This document shows, piece by piece, positions 38,976 to 48,890 of a stretch of 64,000 nucleotides of DNA (its first letter is position 1; each line of letters opens with the position of its first letter). This DNA is from Diplonema papillatum. Its lineage: Eukaryota; Euglenozoa; Diplonemea; Diplonemida; Diplonemidae. Both the position numbers and the translations under genes were made by a program. The stretch covers positions 1-64,000 of the forward strand of contig JAPJBO010001000.1 in NCBI GenBank assembly GCA_030068145.1. Reading direction: 5' to 3'. Under the pieces are notes generated by a model. That model was not told the DNA's origin, made no database searches, and saw only the letters and a list, made by a program, of their open reading frames with translations.

Positions 38976-41900
38976 ATGAGGGGAGGAGGGCCCGGACAGG
39001 ACCCCCTCCAAGAAATCGAAGAAGCCAACACGTGGCTTCGAGACGCAGCGAGCCGGCTGGGGGCAGTGGTCCTACCGGTTGCACAGGATGGCGCGTGTAT
39101 GTTCGCGTCGCTAGCTCGGTGCATGAAAGATCGGTCGGCAGCCACGCTGAGACAGCAAGTGGTGGGATGGCTGCGGAACAACGACGAGTACCGTGGGATG
39201 TTTTGTCCCGAGGATGAGAGAGACCGTCAAACGTATGACGAATACCTGGACCACATGGAAGAACGGACAACGTACGGGGATCATTGGTGCCTGCAGGCAG
39301 CGGCAGAAATCCTCGATGCCGCAATATGGGTCTTGGACGCCGCAGGAAGCAGAAAGTCGATCGCAAGGTACGGCAGAGGAGCAGCTCCCTCCAAAGTCCT
39401 AACCGTAACGTACAGGAGGGAACACTACGATATCCTGCTAGTCACGAGCCGGATGCGGGAGAAGCTCCAGCGATCAACAGATGGGGTAGTCCCGATTCCG
39501 AGCCAAGAATCTCTAGCAGCACGAACACAACCTGCTCTACCTGCCGACCCCCCAGCGACACCCATGCGGCGAACAGTAAGTATGGTAGCCACGGCGGACA
39601 GCGGTGCATTGGTCATTGTCACGATCAACGTCACGTCCCTAGACACCGAAAAGCTACTGGAAGTAGCCCGGCTCGTAGCGGACATCATCGTAGTTCAAGA
39701 AACGCGGGTAACGAAACATGAAAAAGCTTACATGTGTTCGCTACTGGCAGCATACGGGTGGGACGTGTACTGGGGAAACGATGTAGAAATGGTGGTAGGA
39801 AGGGATGGAAAGACGCAAAGAAAGCCTGGAGGAGTGGCGGTCCTGACAAGGCAGCACCTCACAGCGCAGCGAGTGACCCCAGTGGAAGAATGTGAGAAGA
39901 AAATTGTCGCATCGACACGCGTTGTGCAAGTAGCCGTGGCCCTGGATTGTGGGAAGACAGCCATGCACATTTTCTCCGTGTATGGGCAGTCTGGTAGCAG
40001 CACGCAGGTGCAGCAAGAAAGGGAACAGCTCCTATCGGAGGTGTTAGGCGTTGCAGCGGGGCTGGGACAGGTGCCGGTATTGGTGCTCGGTGACCTCAAT
40101 TGCACAACAGAGTCGAGTCCGGTGCTAGCGGCAGCATGTCGTTCCGGGAGGTGGGTGGACGTGGCAGCTGCGTACGCTGGAGGACGTGGTGAAATACCGC
40201 CGAACACATGCTGGGCACCGAACGCGTTAGAAGGAAGTCGGATTGACTTATGCCTCGCAAACTCATGTGCAGCACCGGCCGTTGACACGGTAATGACAGT
40301 TGCGAGAGAGAGCAGCAAGTTCCACACGCACTCGCCGCTGTACGTAAATCTCCGCCAGCAGGCATTCCGGGAACAGAGCAGCCGCGCCATACTCCCGGCC
40401 GCTTTCCCGCGAGAAAGACCTAAGTTGAAGCAGAACGAGAGAGACGACCTCGAGGCACTGGCCAAGAGAGCAAAGGAAACGCGATGGGGGACACACAGTC
40501 TAAAACAGCTATCGCAGTGTGCCGAACAATACTTAGTGAAGTTGCACGGCAAAGATCTAGTATTGCCTACGGGGATGTACACGGGACGAGGAGGACGAGT
40601 AGTCACTGACTCCCGGCTGGCTACAAAGTTCCAACCACAGTCGGTAAGAGGAGCGTCCACGAAGCAGACACGTGCACGAGACGAACTGCTGGGGCATCTC
40701 CGAACGCTAGTGCAGGTCGGGCACGAGCGCTTAAGGGCGGACGTGCCATACCCGCTCACAAGACGGGAAGAACACGCGAGAGACGCCGCGCGGAGGAGGG
40801 TTATCAGGGGCTACATCCCAAAATCCGTTGTAGAAGCTGTGACCTCCAGCGCATTTACCGAGTTACAGACGCTGCAGAGTACATTAGCCGACCTCGAGGG
40901 GACACAAAAGGCGGCGTTCGCCGCACTCAAACGGCACAGGAGATCGCAGTGGGCGCATAAGATGCAGGAGGCATGGATGCATGGTGGGGGGCTCGTATTC
41001 GCCCATGTTGCTGACCGCTACACCGCTCCATTGCTATTTATGAGACGAGAAGACAAAACCCTTACGGCGAATGCGAAGGAGATCGACGGAATGCTGCGCA
41101 GCGATGGTGCGTGGGGAGGAATCTTCAATAAATACACACGACAGGAGGAGCCATGTTGGGAGCGCTTTATGCGAACGTACGAGTCCATACTCCCGGACAG
41201 AGTGGAGATGCAGTGCGAGCCGATCACGGTGAAGGACGTGAGGGCAGTGTTGGCAAAGATGAAGAAGTCGGCCTCGGCAGGAATGCATGGGTGGAGGATC
41301 CACGAATTGCAACAACTGCCAAATGACATTCTGAATGGGTTTGTGCAGGTACTGAATGACGTGGAGGGGCAAGGCGAGTGGCCGGAGGATCTCATGCATG
41401 CACTAATCTCCCTCATTCCGAAACCTGACAGCACGGGTGACCCGCTGTCTCAGCGCCCGATCTCGGTTGCACCGGTGCTATACAGGGTTTGGGCAGCAGT
41501 AAGGGCCAAAGAAGCGCAAAAATGGATGGAAGAGCTAGCACCGGAAGGATTGCATGGTTGTCGGCCCGGACACAGCACAGAAGATCTATTCTGGCACCTG
41601 GCGGCGGAATTGGAGGAGGCGCGGATTACCGGACGCCCCCTTTTTGGAATAGCCTTCGACTTCAAGAAGTGCTTTGATACAGTGCCGATAGGTGTCACAA
41701 TGCAGCTAGCAAAAAGGCTGGGCTTCAACGCGATGGTACTTCGAGCATTAGAAGCCGCGTATAAACAGATGCGCCGACACTTCAAGGTGAATGGCACAGT
41801 GGGAGAGGGCTTCACCCCTACGAATGGCATCATGCAAGGATGCGCGATAAGTGTAATCCTTATCGGGCTACTCATCAGCGTATGGATGAGGCATGTGAAG

Positions 41901-44621
41901 CGAGAAGGGGAACCCCGGTCATACGTGGACGACATCACAGCCACCGCCAAAGAAGCCCGCCTTCTTCAGACGATTGCAAATAAGACAATCCGATTCACTG
42001 TCCTGACAGGGTTGTCGCTGTGCCCTAAGAAGTGTCACTCGTTCGGGACATCAGATGGTTGGCTGATCGAAGTCATGGACTGGCAGGAACACGCAGACGT
42101 ATTCGAGTCGCAGGAACCCGCGCAGTTTTACAAAAGGGCGGACAGCTTCGATTGCCTTGGCGTGATGCTACACGCGAAGGGGCAGGGGCACAAACTGTCG
42201 AGCAGGATCCAGGAGCGCAGGAGAAGCGCCGTACAAAATCTGCAACGCGTAAAGAGACTCCCGGTACCCGCAGCGGCACGAGAGAAGCTGGCATCCATGA
42301 CGGCTGGTGCAAAGCTTTACTACGGAATTTCAGTGATGCCGTTGGACCGCAAAACAGCATACACCCTACGCCAATTGATCATGTCGGCACTGTGGACCGG
42401 CACCAACCGACGTGCGGTGGAAGTGGTCATGCAGGTGCTCCACCACGGACATCGGCTTGACCCGCACACGGCACCAGCGTATCTACGTGTAAAGGCATGG
42501 GTCAGGCAGATGCAGAAGTGGCAACACATCAGAACGAGCGCGCAAAGGGCGTGGACGCGCCGTGACGACTTGCCAAAAGGTTCGCCGCACAGCCTGATTC
42601 AGGAAGCCCTTAACCAAGCGGGTTGGACGTGGGACAGCCCGATAACCCTCTTGTACGTCAGCGAGAGCGCGCAGCAGACGAGCTTCCACGTGACGAGCGC
42701 GACTGAGGTGGAGACCAAAGTCATGCTGCACGACTTGCGCCATGCTCTGCGTGGCCAGCAACTTGCCATCGTGTGCAGAAGGAGGGAGGACATGCGGGGG
42801 TGTGCGCATGGAGTGGATGGAAGCGTCACCCGACACCTTCTGCAAACGCCGGATAGTGGCATCACTGGATACCAGCAAGGAATGTTGAGGTCCATTATCG
42901 CAGGGGCAGTATCCACGACAGGCCGCACAGGGCAGAGAAGGCCCTGCCCGTATTGTAACGACGAAGAGGGGGAAACGGTGGCGCACCTATGGTGGATGTG
43001 TGAGGCATGGAAGGATGTGCGGGAAGAGCACGGCATGGTCACCACAGACAGGACAACGTGGCCAACCTGCCTTAGCATGTGCGGAATAGCGCCTCTCTAC
43101 AGGCATGGGGTCGATGCGGCTGCGCAGCCGATCCCCCTGGATCATGTACGAGCGTGTGCTTTCGTCGGAAACCTGCAGCGTTTCTTCCTTGCAGTACTGC
43201 GTGCTCGTCAAATACGCGACGACAGAGCACAAGAGACGTCACGCCACCACCGCTTAGCCCAATATCCATGGGGATGGACGACACCGTGCCCGAGAAGGAT
43301 ATCCATGCCGACAATCGAAGTGGGGACGGTTTCGCAGCAATGGAAGCAGACTGAGGCGCTCTGGAAGGCGCTACACTGGTGGATCGGCAAGTTGTGCTGG
43401 GCACATATCGGATCCGAACACACGGTGACGTTCTTAGAGCTAGCCGTCGACTTTGAGCTCACGACGGGAGAACGGCTGCCGGACGTGTCGGATCGGCGAA
43501 TCCAGCCACCCACAATGCGGAAGACCAAAACAACGACAGCCCGGGAGATCCTCCCACCAAGCGAAGCGCAGTCGGGCTTGTGTCTGTACTTCGATGGCGG
43601 GTCGAGGCAAAACGGCACCGCGTTGGCTGTGGCAGGTGCTGGCGCGGTTGTATACGAAGATGGGAAGAAGATCGCGGAGGTCATCGTCCCCCTAGGCCGA
43701 ACGACCAACAACGTGGCAGAGTTTAGCGCTCTGGTCGGGGGCTTGCACTTGCTCGGGGAGCAGCCCCCGAGCGTGCAAGGACCCGTAACGGTCCGAGGTG
43801 ATTCGAAGGTAGTGATCAGCACGATGAAGAAGACAGCGCAGTGCAAGCCGATCCTGCGGCCGTACCTCCTGCAGGCGACGGCGTCCATGGGAGCCCTCGC
43901 GCCACGGTTCAATTTCAACCTGGAGCATGTCGCGCGTGACCGCAACACCGACGCCGACGCGCTGAGCAACGCGGCGATGGACCAGGTGCAAGAGCAGACA
44001 TCTGGAGAGGTGAGCACCGTCATGGCGCAGTACGAAGCGTACAGACGGAGTGCGCTGGCAAAGGCCCGAACCCTGCACAGGCTAGCAAACACGGCCGCGC
44101 GGATTTACGGCACAGCCTGGCACCCTGGACGCGTTGCGAACGTGACGAGCGCTACGGCCTTGGGCGGTGGGGTAATGCAGGGCGTATCGTGCCGAGCCGT
44201 GCTCTCACCGCAGACGGAGGCAGTGCTACGATCGATGAGCCGGGGCGCATCCGACACGGAAGGAACAACCCCGAATCCGTTTGTCAAGGCCCACGAAAGG
44301 TGGGCAGCAAGTATCCAACCCGAGCGATACTACGAGGCGACCTGGAAGGAAACAGCAGAGTGGAAAGGGAGAGGACGAGAAGACCCTCCCAGTCAACGAT
44401 CTCACCCGCCAACGAGACGAAATGTCAATGCGGCCTTAAGATGTACTAAGCATGACGCCCCGCGCTGCACCACATGTACGAGAAGGCGAATACCCCCGGA
44501 CACCTGCTGTAGACAGCAACATGCAAATCACGAAGAAGGAAACCAATGCCAGTCGAGGCTGCATTTCCGTGTACGTCGCAACCACCGCCAGCGGCCGGCT
44601 GGTGCATCAGCAGTAACGTAG
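38976..44621 (+). CDS. Retrotransposon ORF2: OTU protease-endonuclease-RT-RNase H polyprotein
   Basis: 1,881 residues, uninterrupted. An OTU-type cysteine protease at about 15-155 has catalytic candidates D38/C41 (QDGACMFAS) and H150 (REHYDILLV). An APE-like endonuclease at about 205-460 has N218, E242 (VVQET), D373/N375 (GDLNC), SRIDL and a final THSP histidine. Reverse transcriptase, about 740-1060, has the first Asp in AFDFKKCFD (D895), QGCA and YVDD (D985, D986). RNase H at about 1533-1670 has YFDGGS (D1540), NNVAEF, RGDSK and DADALSN. C-terminal module: C1823TKH..CTTC..CCRQQH. All catalytic residues are present, so the element looks capable of activity. OTU domains occur in a few non-LTR lineages; their role there is not settled. 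Confidence 0.93.
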   Translation: MRGGGPGQDPLQEIEEANTWLRDAASRLGAVVLPVAQDGACMFASLARCMKDRSAATLRQQVVGWLRNNDEYRGMFCPEDERDRQTYDEYLDHMEERTTYGDHWCLQAAAEILDAAIWVLDAAGSRKSIARYGRGAAPSKVLTVTYRREHYDILLVTSRMREKLQRSTDGVVPIPSQESLAARTQPALPADPPATPMRRTVSMVATADSGALVIVTINVTSLDTEKLLEVARLVADIIVVQETRVTKHEKAYMCSLLAAYGWDVYWGNDVEMVVGRDGKTQRKPGGVAVLTRQHLTAQRVTPVEECEKKIVASTRVVQVAVALDCGKTAMHIFSVYGQSGSSTQVQQEREQLLSEVLGVAAGLGQVPVLVLGDLNCTTESSPVLAAACRSGRWVDVAAAYAGGRGEIPPNTCWAPNALEGSRIDLCLANSCAAPAVDTVMTVARESSKFHTHSPLYVNLRQQAFREQSSRAILPAAFPRERPKLKQNERDDLEALAKRAKETRWGTHSLKQLSQCAEQYLVKLHGKDLVLPTGMYTGRGGRVVTDSRLATKFQPQSVRGASTKQTRARDELLGHLRTLVQVGHERLRADVPYPLTRREEHARDAARRRVIRGYIPKSVVEAVTSSAFTELQTLQSTLADLEGTQKAAFAALKRHRRSQWAHKMQEAWMHGGGLVFAHVADRYTAPLLFMRREDKTLTANAKEIDGMLRSDGAWGGIFNKYTRQEEPCWERFMRTYESILPDRVEMQCEPITVKDVRAVLAKMKKSASAGMHGWRIHELQQLPNDILNGFVQVLNDVEGQGEWPEDLMHALISLIPKPDSTGDPLSQRPISVAPVLYRVWAAVRAKEAQKWMEELAPEGLHGCRPGHSTEDLFWHLAAELEEARITGRPLFGIAFDFKKCFDTVPIGVTMQLAKRLGFNAMVLRALEAAYKQMRRHFKVNGTVGEGFTPTNGIMQGCAISVILIGLLISVWMRHVKREGEPRSYVDDITATAKEARLLQTIANKTIRFTVLTGLSLCPKKCHSFGTSDGWLIEVMDWQEHADVFESQEPAQFYKRADSFDCLGVMLHAKGQGHKLSSRIQERRRSAVQNLQRVKRLPVPAAAREKLASMTAGAKLYYGISVMPLDRKTAYTLRQLIMSALWTGTNRRAVEVVMQVLHHGHRLDPHTAPAYLRVKAWVRQMQKWQHIRTSAQRAWTRRDDLPKGSPHSLIQEALNQAGWTWDSPITLLYVSESAQQTSFHVTSATEVETKVMLHDLRHALRGQQLAIVCRRREDMRGCAHGVDGSVTRHLLQTPDSGITGYQQGMLRSIIAGAVSTTGRTGQRRPCPYCNDEEGETVAHLWWMCEAWKDVREEHGMVTTDRTTWPTCLSMCGIAPLYRHGVDAAAQPIPLDHVRACAFVGNLQRFFLAVLRARQIRDDRAQETSRHHRLAQYPWGWTTPCPRRISMPTIEVGTVSQQWKQTEALWKALHWWIGKLCWAHIGSEHTVTFLELAVDFELTTGERLPDVSDRRIQPPTMRKTKTTTAREILPPSEAQSGLCLYFDGGSRQNGTALAVAGAGAVVYEDGKKIAEVIVPLGRTTNNVAEFSALVGGLHLLGEQPPSVQGPVTVRGDSKVVISTMKKTAQCKPILRPYLLQATASMGALAPRFNFNLEHVARDRNTDADALSNAAMDQVQEQTSGEVSTVMAQYEAYRRSALAKARTLHRLANTAARIYGTAWHPGRVANVTSATALGGGVMQGVSCRAVLSPQTEAVLRSMSRGASDTEGTTPNPFVKAHERWAASIQPERYYEATWKETAEWKGRGREDPPSQRSHPPTRRNVNAALRCTKHDAPRCTTCTRRRIPPDTCCRQQHANHEEGNQCQSRLHFRVRRNHRQRPAGASAVT

Positions 44622-44664
44622 GTGCATTGCGCAACTGGGCTAGACTCCGCTCAGGGGTTACCCA

Positions 44665-44720
44665 TTACTGAGATTTCACACACACACACACACACACACA
44701 CTCTCTCTCTCTCTCTCTCT
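44665..44720 (+). repeat. (CA)n-(CT)n tract at the retrotransposon 3' end
   Basis: About 13 CA units then about 10 CT units, directly after GAGATTT. It represents the 3' flank of the microsatellite target. Confidence 0.95.
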
Positions 44721-45700
44721 TGGTACGCGCGCGAATCACGCGCGTGGTACGCGTGTGAAGAGGGAAGAAACCCACGTATTCTGTCCGTATAGGCTTCGCA
44801 AGGCCGTTCGTCTGTACTCGTACGCATGTCGTCGTTTCAACCTCGTGCAACTGGGCGGGGGAGTGGTGGCTTGCGCCAAAATCTTTACACAGCAGAATAG
44901 TGTCCCTTGCCAAGTTCAGGTTCTGTCCGACGCCGCGCAACCCCCGCGGGACCAGATTCCCATATAGGTGTGTCTGCCTCGGGGAAGGCACCTCCGGTCC
45001 TCTAGGGACATGACCCTGTGTGCTGATCATCGCAACCAGGGCCTGGGGTGAGAAGTGGCGGAGGGCTTTCCAGAACATGATTCCACTGCCTCTCACTGGA
45101 CCAGTGAGTCGAGATATAACGATGTTGAGCATCACGTCCGCCTTAACCCAGTCGGAGGCATCTCGAAAGCTGTGGTGCTGTCTCATGAACAGAGTCGACG
45201 ATGACGTCGTCCGTTGCGTGTTGATCAAAGCTCTGATTACCTCCCCCCAGCGCACCAGACATCCTCTCGGTGCTCTTCAACCCCCCCCTTCGGTTTGCAA
45301 CTCATCAAGCCCTGCAACGGACATGAAACGCGCAGACAACCTCCTACTCTACTACACTACTGCCTGCGCCCGGTACGACGTGCTCAGCGCACTAAAACAA
45401 ATCACGCGCGTGAAAAAAACGGAGCTTTTTTAGTCACGCGCGTCACGCGCGTATTTTGTGATGAGTACTACCATGATATAAAAGACGTCACGGGAAAAGC
45501 CGGCAGCCGTTGCTCCGCGGCATGATCACGCGGGCAGCCCTGGGATTACCCCCCTCAGGGAACACCACTGTTTTATCTTTAACCATACTTCAACCCCTCT
45601 TTCCACGCGCACCATCTAGCCCGCACCTTCTTCTTTCTAGCCGGGGGGAAAATACTTGGGAGTCGAATTTAGCGACCGGCCGAAAAGGAAGGTCGCACAG
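44721..45700. other. Stretch with ACGCGCGT palindromes
   Basis: CG-rich palindromic motifs (ACGCGCG, CACGCGCGTG) lie at 44724-44755 and again at 45400-45452, possibly the ends of a about 730-bp element. The minus-strand ORF 45255-44665 (196 codons) has no recognisable domain. The GCAGCCCTGGGATTACCC segment near 45535 recurs near 47838. Confidence 0.35.
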
Positions 45701-45748
45701 TCCCTTCAGCGGAGGATAAAGCTCCAAGAAGCCGCCCCGCTAGTGTAC

Positions 45749-45940
45749 CCGACGTAGAACTGCACCACCGTCCCGTAGACCGCGAACGGGATCACCAGCA
45801 GAAGCCACACCTCGTAGCAGGAGATCCACGCGAAGTAAAAGGCGTACGCTTCGCCCGTGTAGTCGCGAAGGTCCGTCAGCTCCGCGTGTGCACTCTCTTC
45901 GAGAACCCGAACCACCGCCGCCAGCCGTCGAAGGGCAGGT
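45749..45940 (-). CDS. Orphan anoctamin (TMEM16)-like exon
   Basis: The minus strand reads VLEESAHAELTDLRDYTGEA then YAFYFAWISCYEVWLLLVIPF and AVYGTVVQFYVG, followed by a GTACAC donor at 45748. Anoctamins have the same segment at the start of their first membrane helix (xLxDYFGExIALYFAWLxxY..xLxxPAxxG). The 5' boundary is uncertain. No neighbouring exon of the family is visible on either side, so it is either an exon of a gene with very large introns or a remnant. Anoctamins act as lipid scramblases or ion channels. Confidence 0.55.
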
Positions 45941-45999
45941 CACCCGGGCCACAGTCTTGCCTTCAATTTTTGATGCCGGTGAGGTGTTCCGCAGCCGTT

Positions 46000-48890
46000 G
46001 TTCGAACCCTTTTGCGACGGCGCAAGAGGGTTCAGATAATGTCGCCACGCGAAAAGATCATTTTATTGGGAGGGGGGGCGGGGGAATACGCTGCCATTAC
46101 CTGCGGCGCCGCGAAGCGGAAACAGTCTTGCCGTTCGCTTGCGATGCTGGGGGGCTCAATCTTTTTTTGCGGCGGCGCGCGAAAACTGATGCCGTCCACA
46201 GCACCCGCAGAAAATGGTGCACTGACGAGCTTGCTCGGACGTGCAGGGTTGCCGAAAGGGAGTGCGTGAACATTCCGCAACCCGGATGCAGAGATCTGAA
46301 GTGGTGACACATTGACGATCCTGTTGACCATGTCCACAGGCCCGGGTGACTCTTTTTGAAGGAAGGGTTGACCCTTGAAACGCTTCACGCGGGGACAGGG
46401 TTAACTCTGCAAACTTCCGCGACGGGCGCCACGGCGATGGCTTTGATGCCTGGGCCCCGTTTTTGTCGAAATTGCGACAACCGCCGCCCGTAGCCTCCCT
46501 TCAAGTTTTTTTTTGAGAAGCCGGGCGGGTTCCGATCAAACGGGTTCTCAAAGTCTTATAAACCGGGGCTGCAGCCCTACCAACGCGGCGCCAGGCGCAG
46601 CACCAGCAGAAACCCGTTCATCACCGGCAAGACGGGTGATTCCGATGAGACGGGTCCTCAAAAACTTATGGACGGGGCTGCAGCCCTGCCAACAAGGCAC
46701 CAGGCGCAGCACCAACAGAAAGCCCTTCATCACCGGCCAACGATGAACTCCCAGCTAATCCGGTGCTTGCCATCGGACTCCTTGATCTGCGAGGCAGGTC
46801 CGCTGCCACCCTAGCTTCTTCTTTCCAGAACGTATGATTCGCAGTGCTTCCGTGCCTGCCCCAACACGCCCCACCCCTGTTGTTAAGAGCCAAGAAAGGA
46901 GGTCCCACCTGGTCCTTCCGCAAGTTCGTATTCTCGTAGCTCGAATCGAAACGGGTCTCAATATTGAGGTCTGGGTACCATGCAGGGTCCAAACCTTGTG
47001 TCTTTTTAAAACGCTCCCGCGGGGCCGATGGACCCCAAAAAAAAAATTTTGGCAAAAAAAAATTTTTGCTCAACTTCCGCAAAAATTACCGCAGAGTTTG
47101 TTCCAAACTTTCAAAATTCAAAAACCCCATTTTTTTTCTGGAAATAAAATTTTGGCCATTTCCAAAAAGACACAAGGTTCTGACCCTGCATGGTACGCAC
47201 AAGCACCGTCTCCCCATGAAAGCAACGAGAAAACGTAATATCTATCTAAGTGAGCAGGCCACAGTTCCCCAGTGTCCCTGGTGCAGTGATTGAACCTCGA
47301 AACAATTCTGGCAGACACACCCAGAAACACCCACGCACCCAAGCACTCTTTGGGTTTTTTTTGGGGGGGGGGGGGGGGGGGGGGGCAATTCGGCATCCGG
47401 TGCGCTCTTGTTTTTGAGGGTTCAGCTGTTGTCGTAGCTCGGTTAGCAGTCTCGCCGACCACCTCAGCTCGTCGAGGTCTACCAGCCAAAGCTGACGTTT
47501 CTTGTACACCGGCCGGGGTTCGTCCAAAGGTTCCGCCACCAGCAGGTGAGCAACTTTCCGCCCGCTGCTGCGCGGTATGCCAAGGGCGGGGTGGGCGGCT
47601 GTGGGATGCCCCCTTTCCAAATCAACACTTGCTGTGCCCCTTTTGGTGGCAGCTTCCCCGAGGCCTTTCCCCGAATCTCGCTAGCGGGGGGAGCTCGGTG
47701 GTATAATTTCGGAAACCGGATGAAACCCGGCCAGTTGGGGAAGGAGAGCTCACCGTTCTCTTTCCACACAGTAGTTAAATCTTAAAATCCCACCATTAAT
47801 AAGAAGGTGTCAGCTCAACGGGATTTACCACGTGGGCGGCCCTGAGATTACCCACCTCAGGTGATACTGAACTATGCTTATAACCTACTTTTAACTCTCT
47901 TGCCCTGCGTGGACTTGTTCTGTCGAGAATTTTTTGTTTTCGAGCACCAACGGCCCTTGTCTCAAAAATCGTGCTTCCTTCGGTGCGTAGGCGTAGCTTG
48001 TAGTCCACGCTAGCTCGAATGGAGTGCAACCTAACCAGGCTTTCGAATGGAGTAGCCGTGGCTTTCATAGCCCGGACGTCTTTGTGTGCCAAAACCTGCT
48101 TGCCCTGCAGACGAATCGACTTCATCGGCCACACGCTAAAAAAATGGATGTATTCGTTTTCTTCTGCTGACACCTGCCGTGAAGTGACCCACCCGTCCTC
48201 CTTCCCCGGTCGCGTGTGCCCCCTTTCTCCTCTTACCTTCTTCTTATTCTTCTTATCTCCTTTTCTTATCCTTGCTTCACTCCATGCTCATACTCGGAAA
48301 GGCCGCACCGATCGTTTCCTCCCTATTTTACCACCGCGCGTCGCTGTCGCGATTCACATTCGCTGGCTCGATTCTGCATCAGTAGTCAGGTCGCGCAGAA
48401 AAAGAGTTTCCCCGCCCAGCCAGCACAGAGGAGTCCTGGTTGGAATTCGTTGCGCCTCGTGCAATTCCCTCGGCGAATCGCAATGCTGCAATGCCAGCAG
48501 AGATACGACAGCAGGCGAACTACACAGATGCCGGCAAAGCAAGACGGCAGGCCAGAGATACTGCGAGCAGATGTGCTACGCGACAGCGGTAGTTCCGGCC
48601 GAAGAGGTGTTGCAGGACGCAACCATGCATAGCTAGCAGAGGAAGTAGCAATTGTACCCGGAAACGCACCACTTCCCAATTCTGTTTCCATATTTATCAT
48701 GTTCTTCGAAGGAGATTTGATGCTAGCTCAACCATGCATGAGAGGCAGTGTACTGCCTAAACATTAAACTAAGATTTCCACTAAGATTTCCCCCCGCCTC
48801 CAGCCTGACCAACTCACACACTCCCAGGAAGCTACGCACCCCCACTGCCCCGGCGCCTCGCTTGCGTTTATACCTTGTTTTCAGTGCAGC
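46000..48890. other. Repeat-rich stretch before the hydrolase gene
   Basis: 46200-46408 is a copy of the 30825-31010 repeat. 46512-46745 is a tandem pair of a about 115-bp unit (CGGGGCTGCAGCCCT core). A MITE lies at 46976-47195 and a G run of about 22 at 47363. 47400-47580 on the minus strand has a short coding-like frame (KKRQLWLVDLDELRWSARLL) that I do not recognise. No host gene is supported. Confidence 0.4.
46976..47195. mobile_element. MITE with CCATGCAGGGTC TIRs (about 220 bp)
   Basis: The ends are inverted for about 30 bp (CCATGCAGGGTC, AACCTTGTGTC, TTTTT) and flanked by GTAC, or TA, on both sides. The interior is A/T-run rich and non-coding. A partial second copy is at 13132-13188. 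Confidence 0.75.
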
